Numbered from the stretch's first letter, positions 35,023 to 46,897 are shown. The stretch is 64,000 nt of DNA from Pseudomonas sp. CFBP13508 (GCF_005233515.1 NZ_QFZZ01000009.1:208490-272489), one strand, 5' to 3'. Made by a program: numbers and translations. Notes: generated by a model not told the origin, from the sequence alone.

Positions 35023-36018
35023 TCACACCCAGTGCAATCGACGGAACAACCACCACTGGCCGAACGCCAGGGCGAGCACCGTCAGACAGGCAATAAGAAA
35101 ACCATACGGGCTTTCGGCGAAAGGAATACCGCCGACATTTATCCCGAGCAGACCGGTGATGAAACTCATCGGCAAAAAGATGCAAGTAATGATGCCGAAG
35201 CGGTACATGGTGCGGTTCATGTGCACGCTCAAACGCCGGTCTTCGGTCTCCAGCACAAGCCCCACGCGCTCTCGGGTCAATTCGAGCTCTTCCAGATAAC
35301 GGGTGAGGCTGTTGTTCAGTTCGTTCCAGTAGTCGGCGTCGTCTTCGACGAACCACGGCAGTTTTATCCGCGTCAGCTGTCCGAAAATATCCCGCTGTGG
35401 GGCGAGAAAACGCTTCAGCCCGGCCGCTCTGCGGCGGATGTGCAAAATGGCCCCATGCTCGGGGGTATACCGTTCGTCGGCGTCGAGTTTTTCTTCTTCT
35501 TCATCGACCACTTCCGACAGGCAAGTGACCAGATCCTGCACTTTATTGGTGAGGAACTGCGCCAGATACAGCATCAATTCCGAGGAAGTTCTCGGCCCTT
35601 TGCCCTCACCCAGCAGCGCCAGCAACTCATCCGTAGCTCGCAACGGACGCAAGCGCAGGGAAATCACTCGCTGAGCGGCGGCGAAAATCCGCACCGAGAC
35701 CATATCTTCCGGCTCGGCCCCGGGGTTGAGATTGACCCCGCGCAGAAACAGCAGCAGCTCGGAGTCGGGTAATGGCAAAAGACGCGGGCGGGTATTCTCT
35801 TCCAGCAACAGATCGCAGGTGAATTCATTGAGCCCGCTGGATTTGCGCAGCCAGGTACGGGTCTGCGGATGGCTGCGATCCCAGTGCAGCCACAGGCTTT
35901 CATGGGCCTGCAACTGCAAATCGTCGAGCTCAGTCCGGGCTATCGAACGCGCACCGCCCTTGCCGTCCAGCACCAGGGCATGCACCAGCCCCCATTGCGC
36001 GTTTTCTTCCTCGAACAT
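35023..36018 (-). CDS. cmaX: CmaX, CorA-family divalent-cation transporter
   Basis: A 331-residue CorA/ZntB-like protein with a long cytoplasmic N-terminal domain and two C-terminal membrane helices. The pore signature, GMN in classical CorA magnesium channels, reads LLGINVGGIPF, i.e. GIN, which leans towards the ZntB/CmaX branch. The ion is therefore uncertain (Mg2+ or Zn2+). ATG at 36018 has AAGGG six bases upstream and is preferred over ATG at 36024. Confidence 0.88.
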   Translation of the reverse strand: MFEEENAQWGLVHALVLDGKGGARSIARTELDDLQLQAHESLWLHWDRSHPQTRTWLRKSSGLNEFTCDLLLEENTRPRLLPLPDSELLLFLRGVNLNPGAEPEDMVSVRIFAAAQRVISLRLRPLRATDELLALLGEGKGPRTSSELMLYLAQFLTNKVQDLVTCLSEVVDEEEEKLDADERYTPEHGAILHIRRRAAGLKRFLAPQRDIFGQLTRIKLPWFVEDDADYWNELNNSLTRYLEELELTRERVGLVLETEDRRLSVHMNRTMYRFGIITCIFLPMSFITGLLGINVGGIPFAESPYGFLIACLTVLALAFGQWWLFRRLHWV

Positions 36019-36039
36019 CCGCATCCCTTGTCGAAAAGC

Positions 36040-36531
36040 TTATTCAGGCATTTTCAGCGGGCTCGGCGACACGATCACGCCGTTGTTGTCCGCATAAATG
36101 TATTGGCCTGGGTGGAACGTCACGCCGGCGAAAGTCACCGGAACGTTGAGGTCGCCGATGCCGCGCTTGTCGGTTTTCATCGGGTGGCTGGCCAGCGCCT
36201 GCACGCCGAGATCGGTCTGGGCGATGACGTCGACGTCACGGATGCAACCGTAGATCACCAACCCTTCCCAGCCGTTCTGCGCGGCCTTGGCGGCGATCAT
36301 GTCGCCCAGCAGGGCGCGGCGCAGCGAACCGCCGCCATCAACCACCAACACCTTGCCCTTGCCATTGAGTTCGGCCTGCTCCTTGACCAGCGAATTGTCT
36401 TCGAAGCACTTGATGGTCACGATTTCGCCGCCGAAGGAATCCCGGCCGCCGAAATTGCTGAACATCGGTTCCAGCACCTGCACCAGCTCCGGGTAGGCGT
36501 CGCACAGGTCAGGCGTAAGGTAATGTTCCAT
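36040..36531 (-). CDS. RraA-like / 4-hydroxy-4-methyl-2-oxoglutarate aldolase family protein
   Basis: A 163-residue protein of the RraA fold (TPDLCDAYPELV; VVDGGGSLRRALLGDMIAAKA; GLVIYGCIRDVDVI). Members are either RNase E inhibitors (RraA) or class II HMG/CHA aldolases. The catalytic G-x3-R-D pattern (GCIRDVD) is retained, so aldolase or oxaloacetate decarboxylase activity is possible. It precedes cmaX by 21 bases on the same strand and may share its transcript. Automated annotation often calls it rraA. Confidence 0.85.
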   Translation of the reverse strand: MEHYLTPDLCDAYPELVQVLEPMFSNFGGRDSFGGEIVTIKCFEDNSLVKEQAELNGKGKVLVVDGGGSLRRALLGDMIAAKAAQNGWEGLVIYGCIRDVDVIAQTDLGVQALASHPMKTDKRGIGDLNVPVTFAGVTFHPGQYIYADNNGVIVSPSPLKMPE

Positions 36532-36741
36532 CGAAAAACTCCTGTAACAAGGAAGACGATCAAGGATGCCGCATTCTGATGAGACGAGTTCCGGCGGTCG
36601 CTGTTTACCTTAGTCCATGCCATGGTCGCTGAGCGAACCTGAACCGCGGCTGAAACGTTATCGCTAAACAGTCACGAAATATGACCGGAACCGCACAATG
36701 CGTCATATCTTAGCCGCAAGCCAGGCTGAACGGAACGCCCC

Positions 36742-37731
36742 TCACACTGCAGCGGCCAGATCCGTCGTCTGCGCCAGCAATGGCGTCTGCTGATCGTTCA
36801 ACCAGCGCGCCACCAGCGGCCACACCTCAGCCTGCGCTGCTTTGCTCACCAGCATTTCGACATGGCCGAAATTATCCGAGAAGCCCTGCTCGCGCCCCAG
36901 ATTGATGAACTGCTTGTGCTCGGAGCCGATCTGCTCGAACAGCTTGCGGCAGGCCCACGCCGGATCCTGATGATCGCCCGCTGCGGTCACGGCCAGCACC
37001 GGCAGCTGAACCTCGGCAAGTCCGGCCCACCAGTCCTTGTCCTTGTCGCCGAAGCGGCCGAACAAGCCGTACCAGCGCATGCTTTCGATGGCTAGGCCGA
37101 TCGGTTCGTCTTCCGGACCGCGTTTGAGGCGTGAGCCGGACAACTGCGCGAACCGCTTGAGAATAAAGCGCCCGCCCCACTCCACCGGTGGAATCTTCAG
37201 TGGCCAATAGGTACGGCTGACTTGGGTGCCGAAAAACGCCGCCGAGGCCACGGCCGGTTCGCCGAGATATTCGCCACCGAGCGCCGCCGCCAGGGTAATG
37301 CCGCCGAGCGAATGGCCGATCCAGTGCGGGATCTGTCCACTTTGCTCACGCACGAACGCGGCAATCGCCGGCAGATCGTAACGGGCGTAGTCGGCCACGC
37401 GGTTGCGCCGATAGTCTTCGTTGCGCTGGGACAAGCCGTGACCACGCATTTCCGGGATCCACACGTCGAAGCCCAGCCGGGTCAGATACGCGCCGAGCCC
37501 GAGGCCTTTGGGGGAAAACCAGAAGCGCCGATTGGAAAAGCTGCCGTGCAACAGAATCACCGGCACGCCGCGTGGCGCCGTGTCATCGGCCATGCCCAGG
37601 CGGGTGACGGCGATCTCCACGGACCAGTCCGGGCTGTTGCCGGGTTTCAATCGATAGACGTCTTCGCTCAGATCGCCGCGCCGCTCGGCGCTGATCAGCG
37701 CGACAGGAAACAGGTTGCTGCTGCTTTGCAT
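36742..37731 (-). CDS. alpha/beta-fold hydrolase
   Basis: A 329-residue hydrolase with an oxyanion-hole segment VILLHGSFSNRRFW near residue 60, nucleophile elbow GHSLGG near 140, and late catalytic residues probably in AVTAAGDHQDPAW (Asp) and FGHVEMLVS (His). The substrate is not evident; esterase or lipase-like activity is likely. ATG at 37731 (MQSSSNLFP) is preferred over an upstream TTG. The ppsA terminator ends only 14 bases before this start. Confidence 0.83.
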   Translation of the reverse strand: MQSSSNLFPVALISAERRGDLSEDVYRLKPGNSPDWSVEIAVTRLGMADDTAPRGVPVILLHGSFSNRRFWFSPKGLGLGAYLTRLGFDVWIPEMRGHGLSQRNEDYRRNRVADYARYDLPAIAAFVREQSGQIPHWIGHSLGGITLAAALGGEYLGEPAVASAAFFGTQVSRTYWPLKIPPVEWGGRFILKRFAQLSGSRLKRGPEDEPIGLAIESMRWYGLFGRFGDKDKDWWAGLAEVQLPVLAVTAAGDHQDPAWACRKLFEQIGSEHKQFINLGREQGFSDNFGHVEMLVSKAAQAEVWPLVARWLNDQQTPLLAQTTDLAAAV

Positions 37732-37743
37732 AATGCTCTTGCA

Positions 37744-37776
37744 CAAAAAAGGGCGGCATCCGCTGGAGCCCGCCCT
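37744..37776 (-). terminator. intrinsic terminator after ppsA, abutting the hydrolase start
   Basis: On the minus strand AGGGCGG pairs with CCGCCCT and is followed by six Ts. It closes ppsA, 53 bases after its stop. The next minus-strand gene starts 14 bases beyond the T run. Confidence 0.85.
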
Positions 37777-37829
37777 ACTTAAATCTCAAGGCCCGCTCCC
37801 ACATGGGGGGCGGGCCAATTACATACTGA

Positions 37830-40199
<2,370 letters not shown>

Positions 40200-40373
40200 G
40201 GTGATCTCTCCACTAACTGTGTTGGAAAAGCTCAGAAACCGGCGGCCCGGGGGAGCCTCGGCCGGTTGTATGGCCTGGACCTGGAAAATAAGTGAGAATG
40301 CGGGCCAATGGCGGCCGGCAAATCGCGCCTATCATATCCAAGATTCGTTACTAGCTTAAGGCCCAAGGTGCAA

Positions 40374-41192
40374 ATGAAACGATCTGCTTTCTTCATCTCC
40401 GATGGCACCGGCATTACCGCCGAAACCCTGGGTCAAAGCCTGCTGGCGCAGTTCGAAAACATTACCTTCAGCAAATTCACGCGGCCCTACATCGACAGCG
40501 TGGAAAAAGCGCGGGCCATGGTACAACAAATCAACAAAGCCGCTGAAACCGACGGCTTTCGGCCGATCATCTTCGACACCATCGTCAATCAGGACATTCG
40601 TGAGATTCTCGCAACGTCCAATGGTTTCATGATCGACATTTTCTCGACCTTCCTCGCGCCGCTCGAACAGGAGCTCACCGAGCATTCTTCCTATACCGTG
40701 GGCAAGTCCCATTCCATCGGGCACAACTCCAATTACATGGAGCGCATCGAGGCGGTCAACTTCGCCCTCGACAACGACGACGGCGCGCGCACCCACTATT
40801 ACGACAAAGCCGATCTGATACTAGTGGGCGTGTCGCGATGCGGCAAAACGCCGACGTGTCTGTACATGGCCATGCAGTTCGGTATCCGCGCAGCCAACTA
40901 TCCGCTGACCGAAGACGACATGGAACGCCTGACCCTGCCGACGGCTCTGCGCGCCCATCAGCACAAGCTGTTCGGCCTGACCATCGACCCCGACCGCCTC
41001 ACTGCGATCCGCAATGAGCGCAAGCCCAACAGCCGTTATTCGAGTTATGCCCAGTGCGAATTCGAAGTGCGCGAAGTGGAGAACCTGTTCCGCCGCGAAA
41101 ACATTCCGCACATCAATTCCACGCATTTCTCCGTGGAAGAGATTTCGGCGAAGATTCTCGTGGAAAAAGGCGTTGAGCGGCGGTTCAAGTAG
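40374..41192 (+). CDS. ppsR: PEP synthase regulatory protein (kinase/pyrophosphorylase)
   Basis: A 272-residue DUF299-family protein that phosphorylates and dephosphorylates a threonine next to the catalytic histidine of PEP synthase, switching it off and on. The nucleotide loop GVSRCGKTPTCLYMA lies near residue 150, and FFISDGTGITAETLGQSLL is the conserved N-terminus. Paired divergently with ppsA. The ATG at 40374 starts the family-conserved KRSAFFISDG; an in-frame start 66 bases upstream is rejected. Confidence 0.95.
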   Translation: MKRSAFFISDGTGITAETLGQSLLAQFENITFSKFTRPYIDSVEKARAMVQQINKAAETDGFRPIIFDTIVNQDIREILATSNGFMIDIFSTFLAPLEQELTEHSSYTVGKSHSIGHNSNYMERIEAVNFALDNDDGARTHYYDKADLILVGVSRCGKTPTCLYMAMQFGIRAANYPLTEDDMERLTLPTALRAHQHKLFGLTIDPDRLTAIRNERKPNSRYSSYAQCEFEVREVENLFRRENIPHINSTHFSVEEISAKILVEKGVERRFK

Positions 41193-41217
41193 TCCGGCGT
41201 CGCCTGATCTGGCGCCT

Positions 41218-41284
41218 TCGCGAGCAGGCTCGCTCCCACAGTAGACCTGCATCGTAACGACTGTGGGAGCGAGCCTGCTCGCGA
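41218..41284. repeat. REP doublet, inside-out type (copy 6)
   Basis: TCGCGA-outside doublet between the convergent ppsR and prpD stops; 23-base centre. Confidence 0.92.
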
Positions 41285-41303
41285 AGAACGATAACGCGGT
41301 CTG

Positions 41304-42788
41304 TCAGAGCACAAACAGATCGATGAATCGATTCACCGCTGTGGCTTCCAGCCGCGCCTGATCCTCGCACAGCGCAAATATCTCAGCGCAACGTTGGCCG
41401 GCAAACCGCGTGGCCAGGTTGGCCTTGAACTTGTCCTCCAGCAACGGAATGCCCTCGGCGCGGCGGCGGCGATGGCCGATCGGGTACTCCACCACGACGT
41501 TGTCGGTGCTGCTGCCGTCCTTGAAAAACACCTGCACGGCGTTGGCAATCGAGCGTTTGTCGGGCTCAAGGTATTCACGGGTGAAGCGCGGTTCTTCAAC
41601 GATGAGCATTTTTTCGCGCAGCACATCGATGATCGGATGCGCCTTGTGGAAGTCGTCTTCGTAGTGCTCAGCCACCAGATTGCCGAATGCCAGCGGCACG
41701 GCGGTCATGTATTGCAGGCAATGATCGCGGTCGGCGGCGTTGGCCAGCGGGCCGACCTTGGAAATAATGCGGATCGCCGATTCATGGGTGGTGATGACGA
41801 TGCGGTCGATCTCATGCAGCCGATTGCGAACCAGCGGATGCAAGGTCACCGCCGCCTCGCATGCCGTCTGCGCATGGAATTCGGCGGGGAAACTGATCTT
41901 GAACAGCACGTTTTCCATCACGTAACTGCCGAACGGCCGGGAGAAGCTGAAAGCGCGTTTGTCCTCGGGCTTGAGCGCCAGATCGTTGTTGGTGTGGCTG
42001 AACAGCACGTCATAAAAGCCCCACTGCTTCGCGCTCAACACACCAGGAATGCCCATCTCGCCGCGCATGGCGATGTCGGCCAGACGCACGCCACGACTCG
42101 CCGCATCCCCCGCCGCCCAGGATTTGCGTGAGCCGGCGTTGGGAGCGTGGCGATAGGTGCGCAGCGCCTGACCGTCGGCGAAGGCGTGGGACAGCGCCGA
42201 CAGCAACTGCTCGCGATTGGCGCCCATCAGTCGGGCGCTGACGGCAGCTGAAGCGATTTTCACCAGAATGACGTGGTCGAGTCCAACCCGGTTGAAGGAG
42301 TTTTCCAGAGCGATCACGCCTTGAATCTCGTGGGCCATGATCATTGCTTCCAGCACATCGCGGACCGTCAGCGGCGCTTCGCCGTTGGCGACGCGTTTCT
42401 GCGACAGGTGATCAGCAACGGCGAGGATGGCGCCGAGGTTGTCCGATGGATGCCCCCATTCGGCGGCGAGCCAGGTGTCGTTGTAGTCGAGCCAGCGGAC
42501 GATGCAGCCGATATCCCAAGCGGCTTTGACCGGATCGAGGCGATAACTGGTGCCTGGCACCCGTGCGCCGAACGGCACAACCGTGCCCTCGACGATCGGG
42601 CCGAGGTGTTTCGTGCATTCGGGGAAACGCAGGGCCAGCAGACCGCAGCCCAGCGTGTCGATCAGGCAATTGCGCGCGGTGTCCAGCGCTTCGGCGGATT
42701 CGGGCTTGAAGGTGAGAACGTAGTCGGCGATGTCCTGCAGGACTGCGTCGTAATCGGGGCGGTTGTTCAGGTCGACGTTGGCGCTCAT
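41304..42788 (-). CDS. prpD: 2-methylcitrate dehydratase
   Basis: A 494-residue MmgE/PrpD-family enzyme of the methylcitrate cycle that dehydrates 2-methylcitrate. Conserved stretches include LIDTLGCGLLALRFPEC, GTSYRLDPVKAAWDIGCIVRWLDYNDTW (two adjoining pieces), HEIQGVIALENSFNRVGLDH and WAAGDAASRGV. It is the last gene of the operon, unusual in that AcnD is also present, so PrpD may be redundant or act on the other isomer. A perfect 32-bp-arm repeat lies in the gap to prpF. Confidence 0.94.
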   Translation of the reverse strand: MSANVDLNNRPDYDAVLQDIADYVLTFKPESAEALDTARNCLIDTLGCGLLALRFPECTKHLGPIVEGTVVPFGARVPGTSYRLDPVKAAWDIGCIVRWLDYNDTWLAAEWGHPSDNLGAILAVADHLSQKRVANGEAPLTVRDVLEAMIMAHEIQGVIALENSFNRVGLDHVILVKIASAAVSARLMGANREQLLSALSHAFADGQALRTYRHAPNAGSRKSWAAGDAASRGVRLADIAMRGEMGIPGVLSAKQWGFYDVLFSHTNNDLALKPEDKRAFSFSRPFGSYVMENVLFKISFPAEFHAQTACEAAVTLHPLVRNRLHEIDRIVITTHESAIRIISKVGPLANAADRDHCLQYMTAVPLAFGNLVAEHYEDDFHKAHPIIDVLREKMLIVEEPRFTREYLEPDKRSIANAVQVFFKDGSSTDNVVVEYPIGHRRRRAEGIPLLEDKFKANLATRFAGQRCAEIFALCEDQARLEATAVNRFIDLFVL

Positions 42789-42803
42789 GTTCGATTCACT
42801 CCT

Positions 42804-42886
42804 GTAGGAGCTGCCGAAGGCTGCGATCTTTTGATTTTGTTTTTCGCGATCAAGATCAAAAGATCGCAGCCTTCGGCAGCTCCTAC
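42804..42886. repeat. 83-bp inverted repeat with perfect 32-bp arms, GTAGGAGCTGCCGAAGG family
   Basis: Arms at 42804-42835 and 42855-42886 are exact reverse complements around a 19-base centre. Located between prpF and prpD, so transcribed in the operon. A half-copy forms the 3' end of cobA (31936-31964). Confidence 0.92.
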
Positions 42887-42902
42887 CTGGTTTTGTGTTA
42901 AG

Positions 42903-44093
42903 TCAGAAAGAATCTCCGGGCACTCGGACGTAACCTTCCATGAGCACCCGCGCACTGCGGCTCATGATGGCTTTCTTCACCACCCACTCGCCATTCTCCA
43001 GCGTCGCCTCAGCGCCCACGCGCAACGTCCCGGACGGATGCCCGAAACGCACCGCATTGCGCTCAATCCCACCCGCCGCAAGATTGACCAACGTCCCGGA
43101 AATCGCTGCCGCCGTGCCGATCGCCACCGCTGCCGTGCCCATCATCGCGTGGTGCAGCTTGCCCATCGACAACGCGCGCACCAGCAGATCCACATCACCC
43201 GCGGCAATCGCTTTGCCACTCGACGCCACGTAATCCGAAGGCTTGGCGACAAACGCCACTTTCGGCGTGTGCTGCCGCTTGGCGGCTTCTTCCAGATTGG
43301 CGATCAGGCCCATGCGCAACGCACCGTAGGCACGAATCGTCTCGAACATCAGCAGCGCTTGCGGATCGCCGTTGATCGCACCTTGCAGTTCGGTGCCGGT
43401 GTAGCCGATGTCTTCGGCGTTGACGAAAATCGTCGGGATCCCGGCGTTGATCATGGTCGCCTTGAACGTGCCGACACCCGGCACTTCCAGCTCATCGACC
43501 AGATTGCCGGTGGGGAACATCGAGCCACCACCGCCCTCTTCTTCCGCCGCCGGATCCATGAATTCGACCTGCACTTCGGCCGCTGGAAAGGTCACGCCGT
43601 CGAGTTCGAAATCACCGGTTTCCTGCACTTCGCCGTTGGTGATCGGCACGTGGGCAATGATGGTCTTGCCAATGTTGGCCTGCCACACGCGCACCACCGC
43701 CACGCCGTTGTGCGGGATGCGATCAGCGTCGACCAGACCGTTGCTGATGGCGAACGAACCGACCGCCGCCGAGAGATTGCCGCAGTTGCCGCTCCAGTCG
43801 ACGAACGGCTTGTCGATCGACACCTGGCCGAACAGGTAATCGACGTCGTGATCGGCGCGGGTGCTTTTCGACAGGATTACGGTTTTGCTGGTGCTCGACG
43901 TCGCGCCGCCCATGCCGTCGATCTGCTTGTCGTAGGGATCGGGGCTGCCGATCACCCGCAGCAGCAACGCGTCGCGCGCCGGTCCTGGGACCTGCGCTGC
44001 TTCGGGCAGATCCTTGAGGCTGAAGAACACGCCTTTGCTGGTGCCGCCGCGCATGTAGGTGGCAGCGATTCTGATTTGTGGTGCGTGAGCCAT
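42903..44093 (-). CDS. prpF: 2-methylaconitate isomerase PrpF
   Basis: A 396-residue PrpF that isomerises the 2-methylaconitate made by AcnD into the cis form used for hydration to methylisocitrate. Recognised by ATYMRGGTSKGVFF, DGMGGATSSTSKT, DWSGNCGNLSAAVGSFAI and the diaminopimelate-epimerase-like fold pattern. The ATG at 44093 has AAGGAG seven bases upstream; seven further in-frame residues upstream are not conserved. Lies 52 bases after acnD. Confidence 0.94.
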   Translation of the reverse strand: MAHAPQIRIAATYMRGGTSKGVFFSLKDLPEAAQVPGPARDALLLRVIGSPDPYDKQIDGMGGATSSTSKTVILSKSTRADHDVDYLFGQVSIDKPFVDWSGNCGNLSAAVGSFAISNGLVDADRIPHNGVAVVRVWQANIGKTIIAHVPITNGEVQETGDFELDGVTFPAAEVQVEFMDPAAEEEGGGGSMFPTGNLVDELEVPGVGTFKATMINAGIPTIFVNAEDIGYTGTELQGAINGDPQALLMFETIRAYGALRMGLIANLEEAAKRQHTPKVAFVAKPSDYVASSGKAIAAGDVDLLVRALSMGKLHHAMMGTAAVAIGTAAAISGTLVNLAAGGIERNAVRFGHPSGTLRVGAEATLENGEWVVKKAIMSRSARVLMEGYVRVPGDSF

Positions 44094-44145
44094 GGTGCTC
44101 CTTACCGAAGGCATGGGACTTGAAATCCCATGCCCACACGTTGAT

Positions 44146-46740
44146 TTAAACGGCTACCGCCGATCCTTCGAGGAAGTCCTGAGCAAAGCGCTGCAACACG
44201 CCGCCCGCCTCGTAGATCGACACTTCTTCAGCGGTATCGAGACGGCAGGTCACCGGCACTTCGACGCGCTCGCCGTTCTTGCGATTGATCACCAGCGTCA
44301 GATCCGCGCGGGGTTTGCGTTCGCCGATCACGTCGTAGGTTTCGCTGCCGTCGATGGCCAGGGTGTGGCGGTTGGTGCCGGGTTTGAATTCCAGCGGCAA
44401 CACGCCCATGCCCACCAGGTTGGTGCGGTGAATGCGCTCGAAACCTTCAGCGGCAATCGCCTCGACGCCGGCCAGGCGCACGCCTTTCGCCGCCCAGTCG
44501 CGGGACGAACCCTGACCGTAGTCAGCGCCAGCGATGATGATCAGCGGCTGCTTGCGCTGCATGTAGGTTTCGATGGCTTCCCACATACGCATGACCTGGC
44601 CTTCCGGCTCGACGCGCGCCAGCGAACCCTGCTTGACCTTGCCGTTTTCCACGACCATTTCGTTGAACAGCTTCGGATTGGCGAACGTTGCGCGCTGGGC
44701 CGTCAAGTGGTCGCCACGGTGGGTGGCGTAGGAGTTGAAGTCCTCTTCCGGCAGGCCCATTTTTGCCAGGTATTCGCCGGCGGCGCTGTCGAGCATGATC
44801 GCGTTCGATGGCGACAGGTGATCAGTGGTGATGTTGTCCGGCAGCACCGCCAGCGGGCGCATGCCCTTCAGCGGACGGGCGCCGGCCAGTGCGCCTTCCC
44901 AGTACGGCGGACGGCGGATGTAGGTGCTCATCTCGCGCCAGTCGTACAGCGGCGCGACTTTCGGCCCGGTGTCTTCATGCACGGCGAACATCGGAATATA
45001 GACCTGACGGAACTGCTCAGGCTTGACCGACGACTTCACCACCGCATCGATTTCTTCGTCGCTCGGCCAGATGTCTTTCAGGCGGATTTCCCGACCATCG
45101 ACCACGCCCAGCACATCCTTTTCGATGTCGAAACGGATGGTCCCGGCGATCGCGTAGGCAACCACCAGCGGCGGCGAGGCGAGGAATGCCTGTTTGGCAT
45201 ACGGGTGAATGCGGCCGTCGAAGTTGCGGTTGCCGGAAAGCACCGCGGTCGCGTACAGATCGCGGTCAATGATCTCTTGCTGGATCACCGGATCAAGCGC
45301 GCCGGACATGCCGTTGCAGGTGGTGCAGGCAAACGCGACGACGCCGAAACCCAGCTGTTCCAGCTCAGTGGTCAGCCCCGCTTCATCGAGGTACAGCGCC
45401 ACGGTTTTCGAGCCCGGCGCCAGCGAGGATTTGACCCACGGCTTGCGGGTCAGGCCGAGCTTGTTGGCATTGCGCGCCAAGAGCCCTGCGGCGATGACGT
45501 TGCGCGGGTTGCTGGTGTTGGTGCAACTGGTGATCGCGGCGATGATCACCGCGCCGTCGGGCATTTGCCCCGGCACGTCATCCCACTGCCCGGAAATGCC
45601 ATTGGCTGCCAGATCCGATACCGCGACGCGGGCGTGCGGGTTGCTCGGGCCGGCCATGTTGCGCACCACCGACGACAAGTCGAAGGTCAGGCCACGCTCG
45701 TATCGCGCACCCTTTAAGCTGTCAGCCCACAGGCCGGTGAGTTTGGCGTACTGCTCGACCAATTGAACCTGCTGGTCTTCACGACCGGTCAGTTTCAGGT
45801 AATCGATGGTCTGCTGGTCGATGTAGAACATCGCCGCCGTGGCGCCGTATTCCGGGGCCATGTTGGAGATGGTCGCGCGGTCGCCGAGGGTCAGCGCCGC
45901 CGCGCCTTCGCCAAAGAATTCCAGCCACGCGCCGACGACTTTCTGTTTGCGCAGGTACTCGGTCAGGGCCAGGACCATGTCGGTAGCGGTGATGCCCGGT
46001 TGCAGCTTGCCGGTCAGTTCGACGCCAACGCTTTCCGGCAAACGCATCCACGACGCACGGCCGAGCATCACGCTCTCGGCTTCGAGGCCGCCAACGCCGA
46101 TGGCGATCACGCCCAGCGCATCAACGTGCGGCGTGTGGCTGTCGGTGCCGACGCAAGTGTCCGGGAACGCCACGCCTTCGCGCACCTGAATCACCGGCGA
46201 CATTTTCTCCAGGTTGATCTGGTGCATGATGCCGTTGCCCGGCGGGATCACGTCGACGTTCTTGAAGGCCTTTTTGGTCCAGTTGATGAAGTGGAAACGG
46301 TCTTCGTTGCGGCGGTCTTCGATGGCGCGGTTCTTCTCGAAGGCCTGGGCATCGAAACCGCCCGCCTCGACGGCCAGCGAGTGGTCGACGATCAATTGCG
46401 TCGGCACCACCGGGTTGACCTGCGCCGGGTCGCCGCCCTGCAAAGCGATGGCATCGCGCAGGCCAGCGAGGTCGACCAGCGCGGTCTGGCCGAGGATGTC
46501 ATGGCAGACCACCCGCGCCGGGAACCACGGGAAATCAAGATCGCGCTTGCGCTCGATCAGTTGCTTGAGCGAATCGGTGAGCGTGGCCGGGTCACAGCGA
46601 CGCACGAGGTTTTCCGCCAGCACGCGGGAGGTGTACGGCAGGGTGTCGTAGCTGCCAGGCGCAATCGCCTCGACCGCCGCGCGGGTGTCGAAGTAATCCA
46701 GCGGCGTGCCGGGCAGGTTCTTGCGGAATTCTGTGTTCAT
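44146..46740 (-). CDS. acnD: Fe/S-dependent 2-methylcitrate dehydratase AcnD
   Basis: An 864-residue aconitase-family enzyme dehydrating 2-methylcitrate. [4Fe-4S] cysteines are in AITSCTNTSNP near residue 425 and ACTTCNGMSG near 480. Substrate-binding segments include DSHTPHVDALGVIAIGVGG and IAGADYGQGSSRDWAAKG. Its length and its position between prpC and prpF identify AcnD rather than housekeeping AcnA. A REPIN separates it from prpC. Confidence 0.95.
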   Translation of the reverse strand: MNTEFRKNLPGTPLDYFDTRAAVEAIAPGSYDTLPYTSRVLAENLVRRCDPATLTDSLKQLIERKRDLDFPWFPARVVCHDILGQTALVDLAGLRDAIALQGGDPAQVNPVVPTQLIVDHSLAVEAGGFDAQAFEKNRAIEDRRNEDRFHFINWTKKAFKNVDVIPPGNGIMHQINLEKMSPVIQVREGVAFPDTCVGTDSHTPHVDALGVIAIGVGGLEAESVMLGRASWMRLPESVGVELTGKLQPGITATDMVLALTEYLRKQKVVGAWLEFFGEGAAALTLGDRATISNMAPEYGATAAMFYIDQQTIDYLKLTGREDQQVQLVEQYAKLTGLWADSLKGARYERGLTFDLSSVVRNMAGPSNPHARVAVSDLAANGISGQWDDVPGQMPDGAVIIAAITSCTNTSNPRNVIAAGLLARNANKLGLTRKPWVKSSLAPGSKTVALYLDEAGLTTELEQLGFGVVAFACTTCNGMSGALDPVIQQEIIDRDLYATAVLSGNRNFDGRIHPYAKQAFLASPPLVVAYAIAGTIRFDIEKDVLGVVDGREIRLKDIWPSDEEIDAVVKSSVKPEQFRQVYIPMFAVHEDTGPKVAPLYDWREMSTYIRRPPYWEGALAGARPLKGMRPLAVLPDNITTDHLSPSNAIMLDSAAGEYLAKMGLPEEDFNSYATHRGDHLTAQRATFANPKLFNEMVVENGKVKQGSLARVEPEGQVMRMWEAIETYMQRKQPLIIIAGADYGQGSSRDWAAKGVRLAGVEAIAAEGFERIHRTNLVGMGVLPLEFKPGTNRHTLAIDGSETYDVIGERKPRADLTLVINRKNGERVEVPVTCRLDTAEEVSIYEAGGVLQRFAQDFLEGSAVAV

Positions 46741-46809
46741 CGGGTCAGGACTCGGGTCACGGTGATTTCAAAGGGTGAGGCCAGACACCTGAGTTGCACA
46801 CCGTCCACT

Positions 46810-46897
46810 GTGGGAGCGAGCCTGCTCGCGAAAGCGGTAGATCAGTCGACATCCTTGTTGGATGCCAGTCCGTCTTCGCGAGCAGGCTCGCTCCCAC
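46810..46897. repeat. REPIN, 88-bp type (copy 7), within the prp operon
   Basis: GTGGGA-outside doublet of exactly 88 bp between acnD and prpC. Its centre (…TCAGTCGACAT…GTCAGTCCGTC-like) is close to that of copy 8. Confidence 0.92.

Noticed and set aside
42273..44123. 616-residue plus-strand frame opposite prpD and prpF
   Set aside because: Crosses two real genes and the inverted repeat between them; no conserved features.
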